This document shows positions 48,319 to 58,146 of a stretch of DNA of 64,000 nt, in pieces. The translations under genes and the position numbers were made by a program. Numbering within the stretch: position 1 is the first letter of the stretch; each line of letters starts with the position of its first letter. The notes under the pieces are model-generated. The model saw only the letters and a program-made list of their open reading frames with translations. It was not told where the DNA came from and searched no databases. Source of the DNA: Candidatus Enterococcus testudinis (lineage in GTDB: Bacteria > Bacillota > Bacilli > Lactobacillales > Enterococcaceae); NCBI RefSeq assembly GCF_002140915.1, contig NZ_NGKU01000001.1, positions 2,054,738 through 2,118,737 of the forward strand, written 5' to 3'.

Positions 48319-48387
48319 CTTGTTCCCCACCTTTCATCGTTACCAACTATCATAAGTCACCGAAAGAAAAGTTTCAAGACAAATTAA

Positions 48388-48424
48388 AAAAAAGTCTTCT
48401 TACTAATTTAAAGTAAGAAGACTG
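48388..48424 (-). terminator. Terminator after trmFO
   Basis: AGTCTTCTTACT pairs with AGTAAGAAGACT (48411-48422) with a short loop; eight T follow on the minus strand. Confidence 0.88.
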
Positions 48425-48432
48425 TTGTTTGC

Positions 48433-49737
48433 TTATAATAGGTCTGATTTGGCTGTCTCTAAAGCCGTTAATGCACGATTGGCCAACGTTTCGTATCGTG
48501 TTTTTTTATCACGAATCCGTTCTGGCAATTCTGGTAGCAAGCCAAAATTGGCATTCATAGGTTGGAAGTGTTTGCCTTCCGCATGGGTAATATAATACGC
48601 CATACTGCCAATTGCCGTTTCTTGCGGAAAAATGATCGGTGCTTCATCTTTGGCCAATTTGGCAGCATTGATACCAGCAATCAAACCGCTTGCCGCACTT
48701 TCCACATACCCTTCAACACCCGTCATTTGTCCGGCAAAGAACAAATCATCACGTTTTTTTGATTGATATGTTTGTTGCAGCAGTTCCGGAGCGTTCATAA
48801 AGCTGTTACGATGCATCACACCAAAGCGGACAAATTCAGCTTCTTCTAACCCTGGAATCATGCGGAACACACGTTTTTGTTCACCCCATTTTAAGTGGGT
48901 TTGGAAGCCAACGATATTATACAAAGACGCGGCTGCATTGTCTTGACGTAATTGAATCACGGCATAAGGCCGTTTGCCAGTTTTAGGGTCTTCCAATCCA
49001 ACTGGTTTCATCGGGCCAAACAACATTGTCTTAGGTCCGCGACCCGCCATAACTTCGATAGGCATACAGCCTTCAAAGAATTTTTCTTTTTCAAATGCTT
49101 TCAATGGTGCCACTTCAGCTTCTAGCAATGCTTCGCGAAAGGCATAGAATTCTTCTTTGGTCATAGGACAGTTCAAGTAAGCCGCTTCACCTTTGTCATA
49201 GCGTGATTTTAAATAAACTTTGTCCATATTAATCGTTGATTTATCGACGATTGGTGCTGCAGCATCATAAAAGTAAAAGCCTTCTGATCCATTGAATGCT
49301 TGGATCGCTTTTGACAAAGGTTCCGATGTCAATGGTCCAGTAGCAATCACTGTGATACCTTCTGGAATCTCTGTAATTTCTTCTTCAATTACAGTCACTA
49401 AAGGATGCTCTTTGACTCTTTGCGTCACAAGCGCGGAAAAATCATCGCGATCGACAGCCAAAGCGCCCCCAGCGGGAACCGCAGTTTTATCTGCAGACGT
49501 GATGATCACAGAATTCAAACGACGCATCTCTTCTTTTAAGACACCAACAGCATTCGTCAAATTATTGCCTCTTAACGAATTTGTGCAGACCAATTCAGCA
49601 AAATTATTGGTGTGATGCGCCTCTGTGGTTTTTTTGGGACGCATTTCATATAGATTGACAGCCACTCCTGCTTCCGCAGCTTGCCAAGCAGCTTCACTTC
49701 CAGCCAATCCGGCACCGATTACATTTATCTTCTTCAT
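48433..49737 (-). CDS. trmFO: Methylenetetrahydrofolate-tRNA-(uracil-5-)-methyltransferase
   Basis: 434 residues. It makes 5-methyluridine at position 54 of tRNA using methylene-THF and FAD. The FAD-binding N-terminus is [32 protein letters not shown] and [26 protein letters not shown] are family hallmarks. ATG at 49737 follows AAAGGAG; an upstream extension of 46 residues is not supported. The 142-base gap behind topA holds no visible promoter or terminator, so read-through from topA is likely. Confidence 0.96.
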   Translation of the reverse strand: MKKINVIGAGLAGSEAAWQAAEAGVAVNLYEMRPKKTTEAHHTNNFAELVCTNSLRGNNLTNAVGVLKEEMRRLNSVIITSADKTAVPAGGALAVDRDDFSALVTQRVKEHPLVTVIEEEITEIPEGITVIATGPLTSEPLSKAIQAFNGSEGFYFYDAAAPIVDKSTINMDKVYLKSRYDKGEAAYLNCPMTKEEFYAFREALLEAEVAPLKAFEKEKFFEGCMPIEVMAGRGPKTMLFGPMKPVGLEDPKTGKRPYAVIQLRQDNAAASLYNIVGFQTHLKWGEQKRVFRMIPGLEEAEFVRFGVMHRNSFMNAPELLQQTYQSKKRDDLFFAGQMTGVEGYVESAASGLIAGINAAKLAKDEAPIIFPQETAIGSMAYYITHAEGKHFQPMNANFGLLPELPERIRDKKTRYETLANRALTALETAKSDLL

Positions 49738-49879
49738 TGTCAGACTCCTTTTACGATCCATCGTTTTTTTCATGTAGCTGAAATGAGTGAGCAAAAGGAC
49801 CGGCAAATCTTTGCATAGCAGCTGCATGAAAACGCAACTTGCTGCAACAGGTTCACCGATTCTTTGCTGATTCATTCAA

Positions 49880-51958
49880 TTATTTTTGTACTTGTTCTTC
49901 GTAATCGCCATTGGTACAAACGACTTGCTTGCCGCCTTTGACTTTCTTTTCAACCAAATAGTGATCACATTTTGGACAATTCCGTCCAACTGGTTTATCC
50001 CATGATGTGAAGTCGCATTCTGGGTAACGGGTACATCCATAGAACAATCGATTTTTTTTCGATTTGCGCTCCACGACTTGTCCTTCATGACAAACAGGAC
50101 ATTCAACACCAATTTCTTTGACGATTGGCTTAGTGTTGCGGCAATCTGGGAAATTGCTGCAGGCATAGAATTTTCCGTAGCGGCCAAGTTTGATCACCAT
50201 CGGATGCCCACATAAATCACAATCAAAGCCAGCCGGTTCATCTTTGATCTGGATTTTCTCAATTTGTTCTTCAGCGGTCGTCAATTCCTTTTCAAAAGGA
50301 CGGTAGAATTGATCAACGACTTTGACCCATTCTTCTTTGCCAGCTTCTACACTATCCAAGCTGTTTTCCATCTCTGCTGTGAAATGGGTATCAACGATTT
50401 GCGGGAAGAACTCTTCAATCAGTGAATTGACGATTTCACCTAATTCGGTTGGCTCAAAACGTTTTTGTGCCAACTTCACATAGTATCTTCTTTGGATTGT
50501 TTCAAGAGTAGGTGCATACGTCGACGGACGACCCACCCCATTTTCTTCAAGTGTTTTGATCAAGGTTGCTTCGCTATAACGGGCTGGCGGTTGCGTGAAG
50601 TGTTGTTTGGGTTCGATAGAAACCGATTGAACCACATCTCCTTCAGCTAATTCAGGCAAAATATTCTCTTTGTCTTCCTTGCCGTCATCACGGCCCTCAA
50701 CATAGACTTGCATAAACCCTTTGAACTTGATCTTAGAACCATTGGCAATAAAGATCACACCATTTTGGTCTAAAGTCACTTTCATAGTATCCAAAATTGC
50801 CGGCGTCATTTGACTGGCAACAAAGCGTGACCAAATCAAACGATAGAGTTTCATTTGATCTTTATCCAAGAATTTTTCTAAGCTTTCCGGTGTCCGCAGT
50901 ACACTAGAAGGACGGACTGCTTCATGGGCATCTTGTGCCCCTTGTGCATTGGCACGCTTTTTCCCACCATGTGCCGAAAATTCTGTACCAAAGGTTGATT
51001 CGATATAGTCAGCGGCTTCTGCTTTAGCGGAATCAGCGATCCTTGTCGAGTCAGTACGCATATAAGTGATCAAGCCCACCGTACCTTGCTTACCAAGGGC
51101 GATCCCTTCATACAACTGCTGGGCGACCATCATGGTTTTTCTCGTACGGAAGTTCAGCTTGCGGGCCGCTTCTTGTTGCAAACTACTGGTTGTAAAAGGC
51201 GCTGCTGGGTTACGTTTGCGCTCTTTCTTTTCAACTTTGGTCACTTGAAAATCTTTGCTATCTAATCGTTCCGTAACTTCTTTGATGCTTTCTGCGTTTG
51301 GCAATTTTTTCTTTTTGCCATCTAATCCCCAGAAATTGGCTTTAAATTTTTTGGTTGCTTTCTTGAAGTTGCCATCGATACTCCAATATTCTTCAGGCAC
51401 AAAATCACGGATCTCTTTTTCACGATCAATAATGATTTTTAAGGCCACAGATTGGACCCGACCAGCACTTAACCCTTTTTTGACTTTGCGCCACAAAATC
51501 GGACTCAAAGAATAGCCCACCAAACGGTCTAAAATACGGCGGGCTTGTTGGGCATCCACTAGATTTACATCAATGGTCCGCGGTTCTTTAAATGCGGCTT
51601 TCACAGCATCTTTCGTAATTTCATTGAAAACCACGCGATTTTTATCCTTTAAATCCAACCCTAATAAGAAAGCCAAATGCCAAGCAATCGCTTCTCCTTC
51701 TCTATCCGGGTCACTTGCGAGATAGACTTTTTCCGCTTTTTTGGCTGCTGAACGCAACCCTTTGATAACATCGCCTTTTCCGCGAATGGAAATATAATGC
51801 GGTTCATAATCATTTTCTACATCAATACCCATTTTGCTTTTTGGTAAATCTCGAATATGTCCAACACTCGCCACGACTTTATAATTTCGTCCGAGGTATT
51901 TCTCAATGGTTTTCGCCTTGGCTGGCGATTCCACAATTACTAAATATTTATATGCCAT
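49880..51958 (-). CDS. topA: DNA topoisomerase I
   Basis: 692 residues. The TOPRIM domain has [16 protein letters not shown] and the [12 protein letters not shown] motif. The active-site Tyr is in [14 protein letters not shown] (about 301). Three C-terminal zinc ribbons follow: CDLCGHP...CSNFPDC, CPVCHEG...CTRYPEC and a degenerate CPKCDHY...CTNGD. It relaxes negative supercoils. ATG at 51958 follows GAAGGAGCC. Strong promoter and a dyad lie upstream. Confidence 0.97.
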   Translation of the reverse strand: MAYKYLVIVESPAKAKTIEKYLGRNYKVVASVGHIRDLPKSKMGIDVENDYEPHYISIRGKGDVIKGLRSAAKKAEKVYLASDPDREGEAIAWHLAFLLGLDLKDKNRVVFNEITKDAVKAAFKEPRTIDVNLVDAQQARRILDRLVGYSLSPILWRKVKKGLSAGRVQSVALKIIIDREKEIRDFVPEEYWSIDGNFKKATKKFKANFWGLDGKKKKLPNAESIKEVTERLDSKDFQVTKVEKKERKRNPAAPFTTSSLQQEAARKLNFRTRKTMMVAQQLYEGIALGKQGTVGLITYMRTDSTRIADSAKAEAADYIESTFGTEFSAHGGKKRANAQGAQDAHEAVRPSSVLRTPESLEKFLDKDQMKLYRLIWSRFVASQMTPAILDTMKVTLDQNGVIFIANGSKIKFKGFMQVYVEGRDDGKEDKENILPELAEGDVVQSVSIEPKQHFTQPPARYSEATLIKTLEENGVGRPSTYAPTLETIQRRYYVKLAQKRFEPTELGEIVNSLIEEFFPQIVDTHFTAEMENSLDSVEAGKEEWVKVVDQFYRPFEKELTTAEEQIEKIQIKDEPAGFDCDLCGHPMVIKLGRYGKFYACSNFPDCRNTKPIVKEIGVECPVCHEGQVVERKSKKNRLFYGCTRYPECDFTSWDKPVGRNCPKCDHYLVEKKVKGGKQVVCTNGDYEEQVQK

Positions 51959-52023
51959 ATAAAAAATGGCTCCTTCCTGGATTTTTCCTACTATATATAT
52001 ACCCTCAATAAATGAATCTATCA

Positions 52024-52040
52024 TATGTTTAGCAAACATA
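52024..52040. repeat. Dyad in the topA leader
   Basis: TATGTTT-AGC-AAACATA: 7-base arms with a 3-base centre, just downstream of the predicted topA transcription start. It could be an operator. Confidence 0.45.
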
Positions 52041-52053
52041 CAAATCGTAGCTT

Positions 52054-52082
52054 ATCATAGCTTTCAAGAAAAGGTTTGTCAA
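52054..52082 (-). promoter_or_regulatory. topA promoter
   Basis: Minus-strand perfect -35 TTGACA (52082-52077), 17-base spacer, -10 TATGAT (52059-52054). Confidence 0.8.
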
Positions 52083-52101
52083 GGAAGGTTGACTACAAAT
52101 A

Positions 52102-52980
52102 TTAAAAATAGATGAACTCTTGCAGAATATCATCCGCGTCAATCGTACATTTTGCACCGTCTTGAATCAATTGATGACAGCCTTTTGACTGTGCAGAAAT
52201 GATTTCTCCTGGTACCGCAAATACCTCACGCCCATTTTCTAATGCCAATTGTGCCGTGATCAAGGAACCACTTTTTTCTTTGGCTTCCACAACACAAACC
52301 CCTTGTGCAATGCCTGCAATCAACCGATTGCGCATCGGGAAATGAAAGCGTTGCGGCGTGGTTCCTGCTGGATATTCACTGATCACCAAATGTCCTTGGC
52401 AGATTTCTTCATAAATGTACCGGGAAGTTGCAGGATAACAGACGTCCACACCTGTACCAACAACAGCGATCGTTTCTCCATGATTCCGCAATGCAGATTC
52501 ATGAGCAAAGCTATCCACCCCTTTTGCTAAACCGCTGATGATCACATAATTTGAAGCAAGTAACGGCGGGACGAATTTCTCACATACTTTTCTTGCATAG
52601 GCAGATGCCTCTCTTGCGCCAATGATCGCCACACAAGCTTTTTGAAGTAAAGACACATTCCCCTGATAGAATAATAGCAAGGGTGGATCAGGTATGCGTC
52701 TAAGCAAAGGGGGATAGTTTGGTGAAAAAAAAGTCAGCAACTGCTGTTGGGCGACCTTATGGTGTACTTGCGCGTCTGTCATTTGCTGCCAAACAGTCTC
52801 GATATGAGTGGCTTTTTGGGCGGTAAATCCTATACCTTGCAATGCGAGACTGTTGATAGTCGTTGTCTGCTGCGATAGCCAGTATTTCATGATTTTCCAA
52901 TAACTTTTGGGACCAATACCAGGACAGTAGTACAACTTGATCACCTGTTTTTCAAACGCGGAACATTCGTCATATTGCAC
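52102..52980 (-). CDS. dprA: DNA-processing protein DprA
   Basis: 292 residues. DprA binds incoming single-stranded DNA and loads RecA during transformation. The Rossmann-like domain has AIIGAREASAYAR, IISGLAKGVDSFAHESAL, VVGTGVDVCYP and PMRNRLIAGIAQGVCVVEA. The start is GTG at 52980, eight bases after AAGAGG; that site lies in the 3' arm of a terminator hairpin. Upstream gene on the strand is rnhB. Confidence 0.95.
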   Translation of the reverse strand: MQYDECSAFEKQVIKLYYCPGIGPKSYWKIMKYWLSQQTTTINSLALQGIGFTAQKATHIETVWQQMTDAQVHHKVAQQQLLTFFSPNYPPLLRRIPDPPLLLFYQGNVSLLQKACVAIIGAREASAYARKVCEKFVPPLLASNYVIISGLAKGVDSFAHESALRNHGETIAVVGTGVDVCYPATSRYIYEEICQGHLVISEYPAGTTPQRFHFPMRNRLIAGIAQGVCVVEAKEKSGSLITAQLALENGREVFAVPGEIISAQSKGCHQLIQDGAKCTIDADDILQEFIYF

Positions 52981-53036
52981 AAAAAAAACCTCTTTTCTTA
53001 AGCATTCTTACAATAAGATTCGCTAAAAAAAGAGAT
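52981..53036 (-). terminator. Terminator between rnhB and dprA
   Basis: CTCTTTTTTTAGC pairs with GCTTAAGAAAAGAG (one bulge, one G-U), with an inner TCTTA/TAAGA hairpin, then eight T. The 3' arm includes the dprA ribosome-binding site. Confidence 0.75.
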
Positions 53037-53047
53037 TTGAATGAATG

Positions 53048-53812
53048 TTACAAGTATTGTTTGACTGGCGCAAATGTTTTACGATGAATGGGACAAATTC
53101 CGTGACTGCGCATACCATCTAAATGATCTTTCGTACCATAACCAGCATTTTTGTCAAAACCATAATACGGATAAGTTTGGTGAAAGTCCGCCATCAGATT
53201 GTCCCGATAAACCTTGGCAATGATACTTGCGGCCGCGATACTGATTGAGCGGGCATCCCCTTTGATCAAACTTTGCTGTTGAATGGACGTATCGATCGTC
53301 ATGGCATCTACTAAGAGATACTCCGGCGTGATCGCCAAATCCTCTAAAGCCAATTTCATAGCCAAACGGCTCGCTTGATAAATGTTTATCTGGTCGATTT
53401 CTTCATGGGTCACAACTCCCATCCCAATGGCGATCGCATGATTATGAATCTCAACAAATAAGTCATCTCGTTTTTTCTGAGACAATTGTTTTGAATCGTT
53501 TAAGCCTAAAATCTGACAGTCCTTTGGCAAAATCACCGCTGCAGCCACAACTGGACCGGCAAGAGGGCCACGACCGACTTCATCCAGTCCTGCAATAAAG
53601 CGCACACCTTTGGCATAAGCTGCCTGTTCAAATAATGACATTTCCATGTATTTGTCTTTTAGCAGCTGTTGTTTCTGTTGCTGCTTTTCGTATTGTTCCA
53701 CCAGTTTTTTTACGCCACTGCGGGTATCTTCTCTCAAAAGGGAGACGTATGCTGGATCATGAAACTGGGGATCCAATAAACGGGCTTTGATTTCTTTAAT
53801 CGACTGCGTCAT
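53048..53812 (-). CDS. rnhB: Ribonuclease HII
   Basis: 254 residues. It cuts the RNA strand of RNA-DNA hybrids and single ribonucleotides in [22 protein letters not shown] carries the first catalytic Asp and Glu; the others are in LLVDAM and [14 protein letters not shown]. The N-terminal ~65 residues are the extra helical part of Firmicutes RNase HII. ATG at 53812 overlaps the end of rbgA by 17 bases, so the two are cotranscribed. Confidence 0.96.
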   Translation of the reverse strand: MTQSIKEIKARLLDPQFHDPAYVSLLREDTRSGVKKLVEQYEKQQQKQQLLKDKYMEMSLFEQAAYAKGVRFIAGLDEVGRGPLAGPVVAAAVILPKDCQILGLNDSKQLSQKKRDDLFVEIHNHAIAIGMGVVTHEEIDQINIYQASRLAMKLALEDLAITPEYLLVDAMTIDTSIQQQSLIKGDARSISIAAASIIAKVYRDNLMADFHQTYPYYGFDKNAGYGTKDHLDGMRSHGICPIHRKTFAPVKQYL

Positions 53813-54662
53813 CGGCCTCACCTAATTCCTCTAAACGATCTAATGTATACCGTCCCAATTTCCCTTGGCGGATATCAAAGACCACCAGCTCTGCACCGCG
53901 ATCATAGTTGTCTTTATAACCCCTTTTTTGAGTGATTTTCATCAAGAGTTCAGGCGCCAGCAATGCTGCTTCTTCTGCCGTCAAATTGTAACGCGCGGCA
54001 ACTTTGTCGGGATAATAGCGGGCAAAAAAATCTAAGCCATACAACGCAATATCATCCAAATGAATCAACTGATCTTTGATTGCCCCCGTAAGTGCCAACC
54101 GTTTACCGATTTCGGGGTCTTCAAATTTTGGCCATAAAATCCCCGGTGTATCCAATAATTCAACTTCATTTCCAAAACGCAGCCACTGTTGCCCTTTTGT
54201 GACACCCGGTTTGTTTCCTGTTTGAGCGATTTTTTTCCCGACTAAGCGGTTCATCAATGTTGATTTCCCAACGTTAGGGATCCCAATCACCATGGCACGG
54301 ATTGCTCTAGGTTTCAATCCCCGCGCCTTATCTCGGGCGATTTTTTCTTTCAACACTTCTTTGGCCGCCGGCACGATGCCTTTGATCCCTTGATTGTCTT
54401 GGGCATTGATCGCCAATGCGAAATATCCCTGCCGTTTGAAATACGACACCCACTGTTTTGTTTGTTGCGGATCCGCTAAATCGGCTTTGTTGATCAAGAT
54501 CAACCGCGGTTTTTGTTGTAATAACTGATCAAGCATCGGATTGCGTGATGAGATAGGTAATCTAGCATCCACCAATTCGAAGACGATATCAACAAATTTA
54601 AGTTTTTCACTGACCTCACGTCTGGCTTTTGCCATGTGACCAGGAAACCATTGAATGGTCAT
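53796..54662 (-). CDS. rbgA: Ribosome biogenesis GTPase RbgA (YlqF)
   Basis: 288 residues with the circularly permuted GTPase order: G4 NKAD ([10 protein letters not shown]), then G1 [14 protein letters not shown], then G3 [21 protein letters not shown] at the N-terminus is the RbgA hallmark. It matures the 50S subunit. ATG at 54662 follows GAAGGAGG; an in-frame 28-codon upstream extension is not supported. Promoter predicted about 115 bases upstream. Confidence 0.96.
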   Translation of the reverse strand: MTIQWFPGHMAKARREVSEKLKFVDIVFELVDARLPISSRNPMLDQLLQQKPRLILINKADLADPQQTKQWVSYFKRQGYFALAINAQDNQGIKGIVPAAKEVLKEKIARDKARGLKPRAIRAMVIGIPNVGKSTLMNRLVGKKIAQTGNKPGVTKGQQWLRFGNEVELLDTPGILWPKFEDPEIGKRLALTGAIKDQLIHLDDIALYGLDFFARYYPDKVAARYNLTAEEAALLAPELLMKITQKRGYKDNYDRGAELVVFDIRQGKLGRYTLDRLEELGEADDAVD

Positions 54663-54777
54663 GATGTATCCTCCTTCTTTATCAAGAGCATTCGTCAAAT
54701 TGCAGGAAATGTACCCTGCATCTTTACGCTGCACTGAGTGAATCATCGGCTTGCGCCAATAATCTCATGTCGTTGAT

Positions 54778-54806
54778 ATTATACGGGTTTCATAGACATT
54801 CGTCTA
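54778..54806 (-). promoter_or_regulatory. rbgA-rnhB promoter
   Basis: Minus-strand -35 TAGACG (54806-54801), 17-base spacer, perfect -10 TATAAT (54783-54778). It is overlapped by nested dyads. Confidence 0.6.
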
Positions 54807-54830
54807 TAACAGAATCATGATTCCCGTATA
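54780..54830. repeat. Nested dyads around the rbgA promoter
   Basis: Outer arms TATACGGG (54780-54787) and CCCGTATA (54823-54830); inside, ATAGAC-ATTC-GTCTAT (54792-54807) and the perfect palindrome GAATCATGATTC (54812-54823). Together they could form a three-way junction. No T-run follows on either side. Confidence 0.6.
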
Positions 54831-54907
54831 TTCTTTAAAAAGGAGAACAAATCTGATGACACCTTTGCTCAATCAAGCAAGTCTGCTTCTTCATTTTCGG
54901 CTTCCGA

Positions 54908-55768
54908 TCACTCCTTGCTCTCCACAGATGGACTGAGTAATGATCGCGTATTCGTATAAATCTGCTTAGCTGCTTCAGCATGATTCAACGTATACAGATG
55001 GATCCCGTCTACATTATTGGTCGATAAATCGACGATTTGATCAATGGCATAGGCGATGCCAGCTTCTCTCAATGCCGCAGGATCATGTTCATATTTTTCT
55101 AAAATCGCCAAAAATTTCCTTGGCAAATGGGTGCGTGTCGTCTGCAACAACCTCGTGACTTGCTGCCGATTGACGATAGGCATGATGCCCGCCAATAGTG
55201 TAGCCTCAATGTCAGCTAATGCACATGCTTCTTGAAATGAATAGAACAAGTCATTGTCAAAGAACAATTGGGTCACTAATGTACTGCAACCAGCTTCAGT
55301 CTTTGCTTTTAACTGTTTGATGTCTGCCACTCGATCGATTGACTCTGGATGCGTTTCTGGATAGCAGGCACCATAAATCTCAAAATGTGGTTTTTTCATT
55401 TTGATATATGCGACGAGTTCACTGGCATATTGAAAGACACCTTGACTTGGGCGATGATCGATTTCATCCCCTCTTAAAGCCAGTACTTGCTGAATCCCGA
55501 GCCCCTCAATGTCATCGAGAATGGCATCGACGGCTTGTTCATTTAGATAGCGAGCCGCTAAGTGAGGAATCGTTGGTATTTTCAGTTCATGCCACAGATA
55601 GTCCGTGACTTGAATAGAAAAGGCTTCTGCTGAATTCGTTACATTGCTACAGGTCACACTCACAAATGCAGGATCCAGTGTCTGCAATACATGTAATGTT
55701 TTTTGCAGATTTTGATAGCCAGCCTGCGTTTTGGTTGGGAACACTTCAAAAGACAATTTACTCCCCAT
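54908..55768 (-). CDS. metF: Methylenetetrahydrofolate reductase
   Basis: 286 residues, a TIM barrel binding FAD. LSFEVFPTKTQAGYQNL carries the conserved Glu region; ALRGD and GACYPETHPES are family motifs. It makes 5-methyl-THF, the methyl donor for MetE. The ATG overlaps the end of metE by 11 bases, so translation is coupled. No terminator hairpin with a T-run is seen after it. Confidence 0.95.
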   Translation of the reverse strand: MGSKLSFEVFPTKTQAGYQNLQKTLHVLQTLDPAFVSVTCSNVTNSAEAFSIQVTDYLWHELKIPTIPHLAARYLNEQAVDAILDDIEGLGIQQVLALRGDEIDHRPSQGVFQYASELVAYIKMKKPHFEIYGACYPETHPESIDRVADIKQLKAKTEAGCSTLVTQLFFDNDLFYSFQEACALADIEATLLAGIMPIVNRQQVTRLLQTTRTHLPRKFLAILEKYEHDPAALREAGIAYAIDQIVDLSTNNVDGIHLYTLNHAEAAKQIYTNTRSLLSPSVESKE

Positions 55769-58010
55769 TTGCGCTTCCCTCCCTCACTCGATGGACTGCC
55801 TGAAGCATGTGTTCTAAGCTTTCTTTTGTTTCGATCACCCCTCTGGTCTTTAAACCACAATCAGGATTGATCCACACTTGATCTGCCGGCAACTTGTCTA
55901 AAATATTGGTAATTGTCGTTGTCAATTCATCCACTGTGGGAATACGAGGAGAATGTATATCGAAAACACCTGGTCCAACTGCTGTTTGAAATTGCTGTCG
56001 TCTCAGTTCATCCAAAAGCGTCAAGTTCGATCGAGCCGACTCAAAAGAAATAACGTCCACATCCATGGCAGCAATTTCAGGAACTATATCTGAGAATTCG
56101 CTATAACACATATGCGTATGGATTTGCGTCGCTTCTTTGACTTGGCTATGCACCAAGCGAAATGCAGGAATAGCCCAGTCCAGATACTCCTTATGCCAGT
56201 CCGATCGGCGCAACGGTAATTTTTCTCTTAAGGCGGCTTCATCGATTTGAATCATTTGAATCCCCGCAGCTTCTAGATCCAACACTTCCTGACGAATAGC
56301 CAATGCCAATTGATACACAGTTTCTCTCAACCCAATATCTTCTCGAGGAAATGACCAATTCAAGATAGTCACAGGGCCAGTCAGCATTCCTTTGACAGGT
56401 TTACTTGTCTGTGCTTGCGCAAAGCGGGTCCACTTCACAGTCATCGGCTGCAAACGTTCAATATCTTCCCAGATGATAGGCGGCTTAACCCCTCTAGTCC
56501 CATACGATTGTACCCATCCGTTTGTTGTAAAGAGGATACCTGATAATTGCTGTCCAAAATACTCCACCATATCGTTGCGCTCGAATTCACCATGAACCAA
56601 CACATCTAAACCAATGTCTTCTTGCCAATTGATCCATTCAATGATTTGCTTCGCGATATATTGGTCATATGTCTGTTGATCAATAGTACCTCGTCGATAC
56701 TTCCCTCGTGTTTGTTTCACTTCCTTTGTTTGCGGAAAAGAACCAATCGTCGTTGTAGGCAGCTGCGGAAAGCCAAATAGCGCATGTTGCGTTTTTTTTC
56801 GGGTTTCGTAAGTGGCAGATCGTTGAAAGTCGTTCTCTGTCAACTGTTGGAGTTTTTCTTTCATCACTTGATTCGGTTGACAACGGTTGCCAGAAAATAA
56901 GGCTTTGTTTTTTTCAAGCAGTTCGGTATTTCCCGCCAATATTGATCGTAACTGGGTCAATTCTATGACTTTTTCAACTGCAAATGAGAAATAACGTTTT
57001 GTTTCCTCTGCCAACGTTTCATTGGCAACCGTATAAGGCAGATGCAGCAATGAACAAGAAGTCGAGAGAACGATGTTCAAATCATTCATCGATTCAAGCA
57101 ATGTCAATGTTTGTTGATACGCATTGCGCCAAATGTTTTTACCATTCAATACACCAGCGTATAGCAGCTTGTCTTTTGGAAAACCACTTTGAACGAGTGC
57201 CAACGTTTGTTTGCCTTCCACAAAGTCTAATCCAATGCCGTCAAATGGCAGGTTGATCACTGTCTGATAACTTTCTCTGATATCGCCAAAATACGTTTGC
57301 AGCAAGACCTTCAATGGGGCATCTTTCAATAATGCTTGATAGATTTTTTTGAAAAACGCAACATCTGCTTGCGACAATTCTTGAACCAAACAAGCCTCAT
57401 CAACTTGGATCCATGTCGCCCCCAAAGCAGCTAGTTTCTGAAGAATGTGACGGTAACTCTCAACCATTGATTCCAGTAATTTCGTTTGATCGACATCTGA
57501 TTGGATCTCACTTAAACGCAGAAAAGTAAAAGGGCCAATCAACACTGGTCTGGTTTCGATACCACTATTTTTTGCCTCTAGATATTCATCAAAAATTTTT
57601 GTCCCACTGCAATGGATCGTGGTTTCTGCGTCAATCAACGGTACGATATAATGATAATTGGTATTGAACCATTTTTTCATCGGCCGCGCTTTGACATCTA
57701 CTTTGTCTGTTTGACTCCCTCTAGCTAGAGCAAAATAACTATCTAAGTCAGACAAGCCAGCACTACGCAATGGTTGCGGTATGATATTCAATAGGCAAGC
57801 CGTATCTAACATTTGATCATAAAAACTAAAATCATTGCTGGGAATCTCTGTCAGTCCGTTATCTTGTAATAACCGCCAATGTTTTTCTCGCAGATCCTTG
57901 CCTGTCTGTTGTAATTTCTGGGCATCGTGGTCTTTGAAATAGGTTTCTACCGCAAATTTTAATTCTCTGTGTTCACCCAATCTTGGAAATCCTGGTATCG
58001 TTGTCTGCAT
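55758..58010 (-). CDS. metE: Cobalamin-independent methionine synthase
   Basis: 750 residues, full length. It moves a methyl group from methyl-THF polyglutamate to homocysteine. Zinc ligands are His and Cys in THMCYSEF (about 635) and the Cys of INPDCGLKTRG (about 718). First gene of the metE-metF operon, divergent from a LysR-type regulator; a MET-box-like palindrome lies between them. Confidence 0.97.
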   Translation of the reverse strand: MQTTIPGFPRLGEHRELKFAVETYFKDHDAQKLQQTGKDLREKHWRLLQDNGLTEIPSNDFSFYDQMLDTACLLNIIPQPLRSAGLSDLDSYFALARGSQTDKVDVKARPMKKWFNTNYHYIVPLIDAETTIHCSGTKIFDEYLEAKNSGIETRPVLIGPFTFLRLSEIQSDVDQTKLLESMVESYRHILQKLAALGATWIQVDEACLVQELSQADVAFFKKIYQALLKDAPLKVLLQTYFGDIRESYQTVINLPFDGIGLDFVEGKQTLALVQSGFPKDKLLYAGVLNGKNIWRNAYQQTLTLLESMNDLNIVLSTSCSLLHLPYTVANETLAEETKRYFSFAVEKVIELTQLRSILAGNTELLEKNKALFSGNRCQPNQVMKEKLQQLTENDFQRSATYETRKKTQHALFGFPQLPTTTIGSFPQTKEVKQTRGKYRRGTIDQQTYDQYIAKQIIEWINWQEDIGLDVLVHGEFERNDMVEYFGQQLSGILFTTNGWVQSYGTRGVKPPIIWEDIERLQPMTVKWTRFAQAQTSKPVKGMLTGPVTILNWSFPREDIGLRETVYQLALAIRQEVLDLEAAGIQMIQIDEAALREKLPLRRSDWHKEYLDWAIPAFRLVHSQVKEATQIHTHMCYSEFSDIVPEIAAMDVDVISFESARSNLTLLDELRRQQFQTAVGPGVFDIHSPRIPTVDELTTTITNILDKLPADQVWINPDCGLKTRGVIETKESLEHMLQAVHRVREGSANGE

Positions 58011-58093
58011 CGCTTGATCCTCGCTTTCAATTTGTTATGTATTACACTATCATCATGAAAGGTATTTGGATAACTGGATAAAAGCATAACTTC

Positions 58094-58112
58094 TTATAGC
58101 CAAAAACTATAA
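58094..58112. promoter_or_regulatory. MET-box-like operator between metE and the LysR regulator gene
   Basis: TTATAG-N7-CTATAA, a perfect 6-base dyad. It fits the MetR/MtaR box described for streptococci (TATAG-N7-CTATA) and lies between the divergent metE and regulator genes. Confidence 0.7.
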
Positions 58113-58146
58113 CCTTAGGTATACTGCTTCTAAAAGAGGTGCAGCC

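Noticed and set aside
49738-49879. Structured element or small gene between topA and trmFO
   Set aside because: Short complementary stretches occur (TTGCA/TGCAA) but no stable stem with a T-run, no promoter and no credible frame was found.
54856-54936. A 26-codon plus-strand frame with a GGAG motif upstream, between rbgA and metF
   Set aside because: No plus-strand promoter is seen, it runs into the end of metF in antisense and the peptide has no recognisable features; too weak to call a gene.
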